Source of the DNA: Elmis aenea
Lineage: Eukaryota > Arthropoda > Insecta > Coleoptera > Elmidae
Length of the DNA: 64,000 nucleotides
Direction of reading: 5' to 3'
Assembly: GCA_947652605.1 (NCBI GenBank)
Contig: OX393576.1
Span: 64,890,966 to 64,954,965 of the forward strand
Shown piece after piece: positions 53,699-64,000 of the stretch (the stretch's first letter is position 1; the number at the start of each line of letters is the position of its first letter). A model generated the notes under the pieces. The model saw only the letters and a program-made list of their open reading frames with translations. It was not told where the DNA came from and did no database searches. Both the position numbers and the translations under genes were made by a program.

Positions 53699-55376
53699 AA
53701 TGTAGAACATTAAATCAAAAATAAACCAAAATTTATTAATTTTTAAACAGCTGCTTTTCGTTTAATGATTATGAAACAACTTTTATTTACTAGACTATCT
53801 TAATCAAAATACTTATACAATAAAAACAATACAAAACTCGACTTATAAGTATTACAAAATTATTTTTACAAACAATTTATTTTACATATTAGTTCAACGA
53901 ATAACAAATATAACATGTAATATGTAATTCAGAATTAGTACATCTAATAGTTAACTATGGAACAAAATCGAAAACTACACTTGAAATTTTTACAATACAT
54001 AAATAAATGTAGGTTCCACACGTTCACATTAATTACATACAACCGATTTTGGTTTCTTCGACTTTTTTTAACCTGATTGTAATTATTTATTTTAAATTTT
54101 TATCAGGAAACTTCAATTACACACAAGTTTTGGTAGTATTTCTCAACTCCAGTCAACAGTTTATTATAAAACAAGTTCACATGAATTGCATAAATTAATT
54201 AAGGTGTTGTTGGATATACAGAAATGTTGAAATTTATTTAAATACACGCTTAATTGTTGTTTTGAGATGTACTTGAAAATATCTCCTTATTCGCGGGACG
54301 TTCTCTTTGCAGGTTTTAGTTCAACTCGCTTATTACTGGAACAAGATAGTGATGTAAGGTAACTAACAAGAGGGTGATCTACAACGACGGGGTCAAACAT
54401 CAGTAAAAAATATTACGTAAATGGCAGTTTATTGCTTTTTAAACTGCACATTTACACGAAGTTACAAAACGATGCAATTCTAATAAATCTGTCGATGGAA
54501 CAAATACAAAACAGCACTACAAGTTTAAAGCTATTGTGTTTAATTTATTGTTTGTGTATCAATACAAATCCTTTTTAACTCAGTTTAATCAAACACCATT
54601 AGATTTTTTACTTCTGACTAGGAATTATTAAGTAATTTACTAATTACCAACTTATAAAAGTTTTTAAAAGGTGTTCAAACCTGACTAACCTTTCAGTTTA
54701 AACTCAATAAAATTACTATATAAAATATTGGATTCCTAAAAAGTCAAATACACATTTCATTTAAATTAGAATAAATTACCTTGAAGACCGACATCTTAAA
54801 AAATAATTTGCTGTTGAACCTTGACACCACAATATATTTCTTAATGTGAATTATACTATTTTGCCACTCGTGGGTATGTGGGTATCTCTCAAACCTACAC
54901 TCTATTATTACATTTTGTTTTTTAAATCCTTTTATAAATAATGATACAATAACTAATCAGCTAAGGTTTATATTATTAAAACATTGCGCTAAGAACAATT
55001 AAAGGTAGTTTTTCTCGGTAGATATTTTAATATAAAAAGGCCTTCTTGAAGTGTAAAACTATTAAAGTTGTGAAATACAATTAAATAAATGGAATAAGAC
55101 AGGAAGCACATCAATCAGCACATTAAAGAGCTATTTATTTAATTCATGTAATAGCCACTACTGTTTAAATATCGTAACTTGTAGTGGGTAGGTACTATTA
55201 CCATGTAATGGTACCAAAAGGTCACAGTCATCGATTTATATAATACATCCACGCTCCCTTATTATTGGGTCTACTTCAATAATGTTAAAGAAACAGCGTT
55301 AAATATGTAATACTATACGAGCAAGATTACTTATTTATATCTTACGTTTTTTTTTTTAATGAAAATTTCCTTCGCC
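53699..55376. other. Intergenic DNA with doubtful exon-like pieces
   Basis: A minus-strand frame at 54396-54287 (FDPVVVDHPLVSYLTSL to KPAKRTSRE, then stop) and a minus-strand ATG exon-like piece at 54794-54780 are visible, but their phases do not join. Confidence 0.3.
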
Positions 55377-55628
55377 TGTCAAATTTGCGTTTTCGACCAA
55401 TCACTAATCTTAAATCTTCTAGAGACTACCAATAGGAGCATTATTAAACGTTAATCATTTTACATTCCTCTGTCAGACGTTGATCATCTTGTCAAATTTG
55501 CGTTTTCGACCAATAACAAACTTAGATGTCCTAGACAGGACCAATAAACATAATCATACATTTTCATGCGTTTATTGGTCCTTTCTAAGAAATCTGAGGT
55601 TGTGATTGGTCGAAAATATAAATTTGGA
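55377..55628. repeat. CCAAT-rich direct and inverted repeat
   Basis: GTCAAATTTGCGTTTTCGAC followed by CAAT occurs at 55379 and 55491; a diverged inverted form (GATTGGTCGAAAATATAAAT) lies at 55603. Several other CCAAT/ATTGG boxes lie between. Probably a small palindromic element. Confidence 0.6.
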
Positions 55629-55700
55629 GAGGGAATTAAATATTTTGGTCTTGATAATTTTTTGACGAATTTCGGCGACCAGTAGCGTTACTTTAATATA

Positions 55701-55762
55701 CAGTTTGTGCAAAAGGTACGGAATATGCTATATATCTCCGTAAATATCCACTTGAGGTTCCT
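55701..55762 (+). mobile_element. Solo end of the CAGTGTGTCC mariner-like family
   Basis: CAGTTTGTGCAAAAGGTACG and the following 40 bp match the left end at 8210; no partner end seen. Confidence 0.65.
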
Positions 55763-55951
55763 ATAATGCCAATGAAAATTTACTTCTTATATTTCTTGCA
55801 AAAATTAAAATGCTACAATTGTTTGAATTATTTAGGTGAATTTGATCTATTTAAGTTAATCTAAAAATTACTCATCCTTGCTTATGGAAGTTTCTTTTGT
55901 AGAAATGCTAGATCAGTTTAGAAAATCTATACTCTTTCATCATTAGCCAAT

Positions 55952-56345
55952 GATCGTTAGCTAATTGGGGCACATCTCCAAAGCTGACTCCCTTTTTTTT
56001 CTAGTCTCTGCCTCACTTATTTTTCTCATTTCTTGCTAGGTCTTCCGCTATTTCTTTTTCCCTCCATCTTCATTGTCCATCCTATTTTCGCGTATCTACT
56101 TTCTGGCATGCGCAGTAGATGTTCAAGCCATCTTAATTGATTCGTCTCCTTTTCTTAATATCTCTTTTTTCTAGGTTATTTCGAATTTTTTTCGTTACTG
56201 ACTTCATCGATCAGTCTACATCCCTCTATTCTTCTCAGAAATCTCATTTACTGTACCTGTATTTTTTGTTTTTGTGTTAGTGTCCAAGTTTCTGAACTGT
56301 ACGTGAGAATGGGTACATACACTGCATTAATTTAATATCTCCTTC
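55952..56345 (-). pseudogene. LINE reverse-transcriptase C-terminal fragment
   Basis: Same family as 40692-41227: minus-strand pieces [19 protein letters not shown] and [14 protein letters not shown] with stops between. Both ends are truncated. Confidence 0.75.
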
Positions 56346-57051
56346 TTACATATCAAACATTTATAAGTAAAGTAAAATTTAATACCCTGCAAAATATTAA
56401 GGATTTGATTTTAATTGTGTTAGTAAATTTGTTTCGTTTAGTTGTAGCAGAAATGTTGTTTGTTGTTAATTTATGTTTATGAATATGTTGTATCTGTGTG
56501 GTCGCTTGTGTTTTCAAAATACAAACTTTGATCAAAATAATATTTACTCAGTGTACTTGTTGTTTAAACTCCTTCAAACATCAAATAAATCGTTTGTGAA
56601 TTATTCAGTTCATCTTAATTTGGATCCTTCCTTTAAGAGTTCATTTGACCACAGGTCAATAAAATATTCCTAGTCAATTAGATTAAGCAATTATAAAAAA
56701 GACGGTGAAACTGCATTCACTTACAATAAGGTGTGTCTAATATATGACGATTGTGACAATCATAGTCGACTCATGTCGCACCTGTTGCATTTGTATGTGT
56801 CTAGAACAAAATGCATATTTAAAACGAAAGTGTTCTGTAAAATACCGACCGTGTTAGTCTTTGATGTTGTTTGATGACTCAGTCAAATTACCTCTGCTAA
56901 TCATGTCAAATTAAAATAGAAACCGGTGTTCCTCGGGTACTTGAATAAACAAGTGCACTACATTTTGTTTAAAATTTAAGCACTCAAATCGTGAATACTA
57001 AATATTACCACAATATTGTTTAAATTCGCACTTACTTGGGTACACATTATA
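56346..57051. other. Intergenic spacer, nothing recognised
   Basis: AT-rich; short open frames only. Confidence 0.45.
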
Positions 57052-58349
57052 CAGGGTTAGCCAATAGATATGACGGGGTTTTAGTAGGCGATAAAAAGAA
57101 CAAACAAAAACCAATCACATATTCAAAATTATGCGATTTTACTACATACACCTAGTATTTAAAAATAAGCGTTCAAATGATTTCCAAGAGAATTAATACA
57201 TAGACGTAATCTCGTAAAAAAATCAACATCACACGCTGCAATACATCGCGTTTGATGTCCTTTACTTCACGTTCAATTGCAAGTTTTAGTTCTTGAAGTT
57301 TGCGTGGTTTATCCCTGTACACTCTAGACTTGAGATAGCCCCATAAATAAAATTCAGGGGCACTCAGGCCCGGTGATCTTGCAGGCCATTGAATGTCACC
57401 GAATCGTGAGATAACTTCCCGGAAAAAAATTCTCGCACAGTGTTTATTGACTGAAGAGCTGTATGGGCCGTAGCACCGTCCTGTTGGAACATTACATTGT
57501 TTAAACCGAGTCTTCTTACTTCAGGCATGAGGAAGTTTTGCAGCATATCCACGTACCGATCAGAGGTAACCGTTACAGTCTGATTATCCGGTTCAAAAAA
57601 ATAAGGACCAATAATTCCTGATGTGGTGACTCCACACCACACCAAACGGTAACGCTGGGACTGTGCAAAGGTTTTTCATGCAAACTCAAAGGATTTTGCG
57701 GAGCCCAGTATCTGAAGTTTTGCTTAATTACGTATCCATCTAAATGAAAATTGGTCTCATCGGTCATCATAAGTTCATTCAGTAGATTTTCATTGGCACT
57801 GAAAATTTCTAGAAAATGTTCACAAAATTGTACACGTGCTTATCCTGGGCTTAAAGTTTCTGAAGCAATTTGAATCCTATAAGAGTGAAAGTAAAGATCG
57901 TATTTCAAGATTCGCCGGAACGATGTTTCGAGATGTTCAAAGCTTGACAATGTCTTTTAGCTGAACGGGTCGGACTCTGTTCGACAGCAATTCTTGCACG
58001 TTCAATGTTCTCAGGAGAACGAACTGAACGAGTAGTACCCGAAAATTTTGAAACAACACTTCAACGAGCACGAAAGTCACGTATCCATCGTGAAAGAGTT
58101 TTGTCTTTGGGTATTCTTCCGTGTCTTGGAAATTGGAATTCACGCCGAAACATTCTTTGCGTTTCTACAATGCTACGAGTTTCGAAAAACGTCTGTACTG
58201 CGAAAATTCGTTGGTTTAAAGGAAAATGCGCCATAGCTTCATAAATTGCAAAGACTCTCAAAGATCTTTAGACGTTTAAGAAGTTTCAGTGTTGCCTATG
58301 TTTTTTTTATAGCGTACTTAAATTCCGTCATACCTATTGGCTAACCCTG
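57052..58349 (-). mobile_element. Near-complete mariner-like transposon
   Basis: CAGGGTTAGCCAATAGATAT and its complement at 58330-58349 form TIRs of about 28 bp; TA flanks both ends. The interior encodes a frameshifted transposase on the minus strand. Confidence 0.9.
57160..58261 (-). pseudogene. Mariner-like transposase, frameshifted
   Basis: In order on the minus strand: an N-terminal helix-turn-helix (LNQRIFAVQTFFETRSIVET, 58261-58061); DDE motif 1 in MMTDETNFHLDGYV (57770); motif 2 in FQQDGATAHTA (about 57490); then RSPGLSAPEFYLWGYLKSRV (about 57320), where the usual Asp-containing motif is altered. These lie in at least three frames, so no functional enzyme can be made. Which Tc1/mariner subgroup it belongs to cannot be decided here. 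Confidence 0.85.
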
Positions 58350-59096
58350 TATTAATGTACAGCCCTGCAAAATTGCATACAAATTTGTGGTAGAGCCTTA
58401 CAAGCTACAATATTAACACAACATTGTTTTATTTTGCCAACTATACGAAGCTGAACTGTTAAAAATTGTTGCCTTTGTGGTTTAAGCATTATTATCTTTA
58501 CTCATATGCGTGCCGTCGTACCAATTTCTATAAAATCTATTTCACAACAACATTATTATACGACAGGAAGATACGTGATGCAAGGCAGTGTTCATCACAG
58601 CGTCATAATCATTCGCATGTCAATGATTTCCCATTTAAAGCGTGTTCTTAGAAATCCTAGAGAACATTTCGTTAACATTTTATATAATTTTGTTGAAATT
58701 CCGCCGATTAATTGCACCGGGGAAGTCATGTGTCGTCAATCCACAATATACATACGCAAATATTTTATAATTATATAACGTAATTAACACAATTTTTGCG
58801 ACAATCAGAGAAAGTCGACGCATTTGTTCTGCCAATTAAGCGACTTGATGTTTTCGTCGTTATCATTATTTTATTTTACATTTTTTAATACTGCAATCGC
58901 GTAAAAATGTGGAAACTTAATTATTGTTAATTAGCTTTCGAGAATTAAAATTCGGAAATGTCATTTTGCATGGAGAAAATCGTACAGACTGGAACAAATT
59001 GATGTTTGTATTGTATACATAAATAATGTTTGTTAATATTGCTACTCAATTTCACAGTACGAATAAAAGGTAAATGTTCCAGGGAATTTGCATTAC
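58350..59096. other. Intergenic spacer, nothing recognised
   Basis: The 90-codon open frame at 58506 shows no known domain. Confidence 0.45.
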
Positions 59097-59690
59097 AAAG
59101 ATGAATTAAACAGGGCGATAGCGTAAAACCCCTACTATTCAATATATCTTCTTATTCTTAATCAGTTCCTTTTGTACCTTTCGGTGTCAAGGTACTTTAT
59201 TCAATATATATATATGAACAGTATACTGAAAATTTGTAAAAGAAACACACCGAAAGTAACAGTCAGATACAAAGATCTAAGGCCCATTCAGATACAGAGC
59301 CTATTACTCGTATACGCAGATTATATAGCAATAGTGGGAGATAACAAAGAAGACATACAAAAGTCATTGAACCAGTGGAACGAAACGATACAACAAATGG
59401 TAATGGAAATAAACATAGGGAAAACAAAAATAATTAAAATAAATGATGGAGAAGACCAGCAGTATATTAAGTGCGGAGACGACGTACTGGAACAAGTCAC
59501 AACAGTGGAGTACCTACCTAGGAACTAAAATAAGCGAAGACGGAAAAATAGACACGGAAATTCTAAGCAGAACTAGAGAAACCTCGAGAATATACTACCC
59601 TACCAATTAAATAGAACAATTCTTGGGAAAGAAGAAATCAGTATAGAAACAAAAACCAGAATCTGGATATGGAGATTCTTCTGTGTGAAG
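59097..59690 (+). pseudogene. LINE reverse-transcriptase palm fragment
   Basis: Reads IKQGDSVKPLLFNI (fingers/palm motif), then after a short insertion QSLLLVYADYIAIVGDNKED (the catalytic YADD box, altered to YADY), EINIGKTKIIKI, and after a frameshift near 59520 ISEDGKIDTEILSR. Truncated at both ends, non-functional. Confidence 0.8.
59147..59196 (-). mobile_element. Tiny LINE 3'-end insertion inside another LINE fragment
   Basis: About 45 bp match the LINE 3' end at 40695-40745 in the orientation opposite to the host LINE; flanking TTCAATATAT is duplicated on both sides (59138 and 59198). Confidence 0.6.
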
Positions 59691-60490
59691 GGTCCGAAAA
59701 AATTTTGAAACTGATCTTTTTTTCGCGCATAAATTTTCAATATGAGCAACGCAGTGACATACAAAGGATTCCCTAAAAAATCGGTTTTAAATTTCTTAGT
59801 CAGAGCGTAGTCAATTCGAAACGATTTCCTCTTTTTTATTTCTAGATCAGTTTTTAATATAAAATAGAGATTCTCAGCTGTTGTTGTTCCTTTCATCCTT
59901 ACCAAATCTAATAATTCTTCAGCAACATTTAACTTTATATCTCCACGGAAAAAAATTACATGATGAGCAGTATTAGTTACATCCGTTGATTCATCAAGAC
60001 AAAGAGAATAAGATTAAAAGTTATTAGCAGTATATTTAAGAGATAATATTACGTTATCTGCCATTTCATCATTTATTTTGCCACAGTAAATTTAAATAAA
60101 ATAATATTAGAAAAAAGCTTTTTTTTCAGGGCAAATAAAGTTCACAGCCATTTTAATACATTCTTTTATTAAACTACAAATAGATAATGGTTTCAGGTTT
60201 CAGATGTTAAGCTGAAATATTAAAAATTTCATAGCTAGCAATTGTTGTGGGGTCTGGTTGTTTATAAGCATTTTTGAACTAGTTTTTTTGTCCCGCTAAG
60301 TTCTCTTTCATGTCCAATATTCTTTCTCTTCTTTAATCACCTGTTAATTTCTCATATTTTTTAGTACTTTTTGACATGAAATGACACTTAATGTTATACT
60401 CTTTAAAAACGGCATAACGGCAATGCTTGTAATTACAACTACTGGGCCGTGGGCCACATAAAAATGTCCGCAGGTTGCACAGGCCTGCTT
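59690..60490 (-). pseudogene. Decayed BED-type hAT transposase with one terminus
   Basis: From the terminus at 60490 inward (minus strand): CAGGCCTGTGCAACCTGCGG, then a BED-finger-like AVFKEYNIKCHFMSKSTKKY, MADNVILSLKY, CLDESTDVTNTAHHVIFFRG (first catalytic Asp region) and ELLDLVRMKGTTTAENLY. This matches the hAT group that gave rise to ZBED and GTF2I-repeat proteins. Several stops; the second end and the dimerisation domain are missing. Confidence 0.78.
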
Positions 60491-62881
60491 TAAAGCTTTT
60501 ACTAGTTGAAATGTAGTATTTTCCTCTAAACAACAATTGCAAAATTAATTGTTCAAGTTGAGTAAACAACTTTAATTTTAAAATCTTCTCGCCCATTCCA
60601 AATCTTGTTCTTGGTTTCTGATTCATTATTAAATCTTCTTCGATATTTGGGCCTTCGAATATCCTTCTAATATATTTTGTTTTCGACAATGCTAGGGCAT
60701 GTTTTTCAGTAACTTCAAAATCTTTACTAGTCTTCTTTATAAACTTTAAAAGGCTTTCATAAAGCTCTGTCACGAATAACCTTCGGATTTTGCAATGATC
60801 TGCTGGTAGCTATAAATCTGTTTAATATCTTATCCCATATTATTGTTTAAAAAAAACTACTATTAGGCTATTAAATTTTATACTTAATTCCATTGCTTCT
60901 AGGTGTGCTTTTTTTCTGCAAAATGTAAAGGTAATCAAATAAAATCGAATAAAAGAGTTTGATTGAACCATGAACTCGGAACTTTCTAAATTACGAGCCT
61001 AGACGAAAAACCTACCCTGGATCTCCTATAATTATGATAGTCCAGTTTCCAAACTCTTATCTTCTTATCAGTACCGATCATATTTGATTTGAAGACATTG
61101 GTCTAGCATTTCGACAAGGATAATTCGAAAAAAGAGAAGCGATTTCTAATAAGCTAATTACATACCAACAACAAATTTTAATTTCCCCTCTAAGGACAAT
61201 TGCCTCTATGATTATTAACGTAACTTCTTCTATTTGTTTCTACAATAATTATTTATAATTTACTTATTTCATTCATGCTATTTAATGATATGTTGAAACA
61301 TTATCATTGAACGTTATGGTTAATACCATTAATTTTATAATTATGATTATAATAACTTTTCATGCAAATATATCTGAACAAAATTTTACAAAATCATACA
61401 ACAATAATTATTTCATTAATTTCAGTCAGTTGTCAATAAAAATGATTAACCTAGTAACCCTCTAAAAACATACAGATATGCATATTGTTATGAAAGTAGA
61501 AGTACACTCTTATATATTTAATAATGCAGTGTGTAAAGCGATTATAAACTTAAGTAAATTACCACATGCCCAAGATAAAATGTGGGACATGAGCTGTTCG
61601 TATACTATGTCATCTTCTTTAAAAATGTTGTGCTTTTTAAACACAGTTATTGTGCAACACATTAGCAGTGTTTAGATTTGTTTGTAGTTGCATGATTTTT
61701 CGAATGATCTCTTTTCTTTGGTCTAATATTGCTATACATAAACATGAAAAAAAAATTAGTGCCGCCAGTGGCAAAGAAGAGAATGATATCAATTAGTTAA
61801 CAAGTGAGTCTGTGATGGCACGTTGTGTAACAAGTTACGTTGCGTTAGCGTCCAGATACAGAACTCCGAAAGTGATAGTAATTTAACTATCAAACTAAAT
61901 GTTGTAGTGAGGATATAGCTGTCATCTATAACAACTATATTGGATAACTATATACAGGTATGTTAATCGTATCCTGATAACTCACACATAAGTGTCGAAA
62001 ATGGAGAAAAGTAATAGATAACGAAATCGAATTTACCAAATTTCGATTGTGTGCCTTGGGCGGCGCATAGAAAGTTGTTAAATTTTTTTAAAACTGGTGG
62101 CGCCGTTATTTCACAATATAATTTTAATATTTGCAGCTTAAAAATACACGATACATTATATCATTTTAATCCATTATCTCTCTAATTGACCCAAGAATTA
62201 TTAGAGTTTTAATTTGTTTTATAATTTCTTTTTTGTGCGCCTTTACAATGCCGAGAGTAAATGTATTGGATTGGGTTTTAGCATTGACATCAATTTATAA
62301 TAATTCAGCCTAAAAAAGTACTTGATTTGTAATAACCTGTGTTTATAGAAAGGAATTTTTCAGAATAAACGATATAAATTTACATACGATTTGATTTGAA
62401 TTTGGCTCTAACTAAGTGATTAGCACACGTTTAAGGCGCGAGAAAAATCTTCTATTTGAATCGGTAATAATATTATTGTGTAGTATATAAAACAGTTTAT
62501 TTTAGCTTAGTAATGTCATAAAAAAATCCGCAAAGAATTTCGTTTATTTTCATTTCCTTGTTTAAATATAGCTGAATTATATTATCTTTAATTATTTCAA
62601 AGTTTTTTGTGAATGTTTCCTTATTTAAACTGTGTTTGAATATCAAATACAATTTTTTGTTTCATTACATTAGTGACCCAATTAATAATCCAAGGCATTA
62701 AGTATATTTTTTTAAATTTATCGTCGTTTTAGTTCTTTGATATTTTGCAGGAATTGTCGCTTATTAGAAAATCGTTCGTTAATGTTCTGATTTCTCGCCA
62801 TTTTCAGAATTTTTGACAACAGAAGAAAGGTCGACTAGCAGTGGCTAGTGGCTGCTGCCTTGATGTTGGAATTCTTTAAAA
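60491..62881. other. Intergenic DNA upstream of the right-edge gene
   Basis: 60491-60773 (minus) continues an open frame (MTELYESLLKFIKKTSKDFE) that I cannot assign. The rest is AT-rich without recognised features. Confidence 0.4.
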
Positions 62882-62973
62882 ATGAAATGGATAGGAGTTC
62901 TGCTAATTTTTTTGATAGTAGAATACACACACCAATTATTGACTGGCGATAACATATGTCCAGAAGAAGAAAG
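62882..62973 (+). CDS. First coding exon of a secreted or membrane protein (partial gene)
   Basis: ATG in a good context, signal peptide MKWIGVLLIFLIVEYTHQLL, then TGDNICPEEER, donor GTACAT, phase 2. A possible 5' UTR acceptor (CCATTTTCAG) lies at about 62799-62808. The DNICPEEER start resembles the beginning of an EMI domain as in Draper/Nimrod-type receptors, but this is only a short match. No second exon is visible before the window ends, so the rest lies to the right. Confidence 0.5.
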
Positions 62974-63153
62974 GTACATATTTGATTAATATATTAATAA
63001 ACATTACTTAAGAGTAAAGTTTGATGAAAAAAAAGGCGCGATGTGCAACGTGAAAATTTTGGTCCTTCGATTATTATCCTTGCCGTTTAAAGTTTACATA
63101 CAAACGAATTTTTTTCCGCTCAAGAGAATAAAGCAGTTTAAATAAGCTGTATA

Positions 63154-63416
63154 CCGGGTGTAACTGAAATCAGGCTCACCATCTTTTATTTTCTTTAGTT
63201 TTGATTTTAGACAAACGAAATTTTAAGCATGTAATATGCGCAAAAATCCGGATTTTCTGAACATATGTGCACTATTGTTTCACTTCCGGTTTCGCAGGAA
63301 ATTACCCTAACTTTGTTATTTCAAATGGAACAGAAAATCCGGTTTTTTGCACACCACATGTTTAAAATTTCGTTTGTCTAAAATTAAAACTAAAGCCTGA
63401 TTTGGGTTACACCCGG
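63154..63416. mobile_element. Palindromic MITE (CCGGGTGTAAC ends)
   Basis: CGGGTGTAACTGAAATCAGG pairs with CCTGATTTGGGTTACACCCG; inner arms pair too (GACAAACGAAATTTTAA with TTAAAATTTCGTTTGTC). Confidence 0.85.
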
Positions 63417-64000
63417 TGTAATTTTTGTTTTTTTTTTAAGTGGGGTGGGGCTAACTTCACGGACCTCATAAATAATTAAGCTAAAAGTTGAACAGCGTTT
63501 TATTGCAGTCGTATAGTTTGTAAATTGGTTTCACTGTGTAGTTTCTCCTAGTAATACATGTCATGACTGACGATGGACTAATTCAACAAAGTTATTTAAA
63601 CAATGTACAACTGGCAGTTTTTGCTACAATTTCAATCATTTATACATAAGAACCGCTGAAGTATGTTCCAGAATCATTTGTGTATTAGAAGCACGTACGT
63701 AATTATGTTAATGCGTGCGATGTAACTACTGCAAATAAGTTGTAATAGGCACAGGATGTCGGTCATTACGTGCAGGTGGAGTTGAGGGGAACCGGAAGAA
63801 AACAAGAGCTGATCTGATCCAAGAATACCAGAGTGGTTATTGCACAGAGAACGCATATACAATCAAAGTAAAAGTTTAGATATTTATTTGCTCTTACGTG
63901 GATTACGCGTTTGCTTGCTGTAAGGAATTTATTTTGTAATTCGTTTGATAAATGTTTTTATTTAAGTAACTAATTGGGCTCTATGCTTTCTATAGCCTAC
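63417..64000. other. Presumed intron 1 of the right-edge gene
   Basis: No second exon is recognisable; short minus-strand frames only. Confidence 0.4.

Overview
The window is AT-rich, intron-rich insect DNA, most likely from a beetle. The order is inferred from the PY/PV-rich cuticular proteins and the abundance of long palindromic transposable elements; the sequence does not prove it. No bacterial-type gene organisation is present.

The backbone is one angiotensin-converting-enzyme-like (M2 family) gene on the + strand. Its ten coding exons spread over 46 kb (2158-48628) and join in phase into a 721-residue protein. The protein has a signal peptide, an N-terminal extension, one M2 domain and a hydrophobic C-terminal anchor. 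It keeps the zinc site (HELAH plus a downstream Glu), but three catalytic-centre residues differ from active ACE: His to Gln at 403, Asp to Glu at 465 and Tyr to Phe at 573. It therefore looks like a membrane-tethered, catalytically weakened or inactive ACE paralogue of the insect Ance-3 kind.

The 18-kb intron 8 houses three complete genes on the opposite strand (27595-29009, 33659-34977, 43452-44916). All encode secreted cuticular proteins of the low-complexity proline-rich (CPLCP) type, built on PYPV repeats. They share one architecture: TATA box, CAGT initiator, a 12-nt first coding exon, an intron inside the signal peptide, and a conserved KRGL motif before the repeat region. They form a head-to-tail cluster nested in a host gene.

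The remaining introns and the 3' third are largely transposon-derived. Intron 5 holds a four-deep nest: a TA-flanked foldback element, interrupted by a hAT-type MITE with an 8-bp target duplication, interrupted by a second foldback element, interrupted by an apparently intact pogo-like transposon. That transposon has a 622-residue DDD transposase with a PHD finger and subterminal palindromic motifs. Other elements are palindromic CAGGGTG-ended elements, hAT MITEs, a nearly full-length but frameshifted mariner-like element (57052-58349), decayed LINE reverse-transcriptase fragments and a decayed BED-type hAT transposase.

At the right edge, 62882-62973 is a probable first coding exon (signal peptide plus a Cys-containing N-terminus) of a gene running off the window. 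Most other gaps hold AT-rich sequence in which I see nothing definite.
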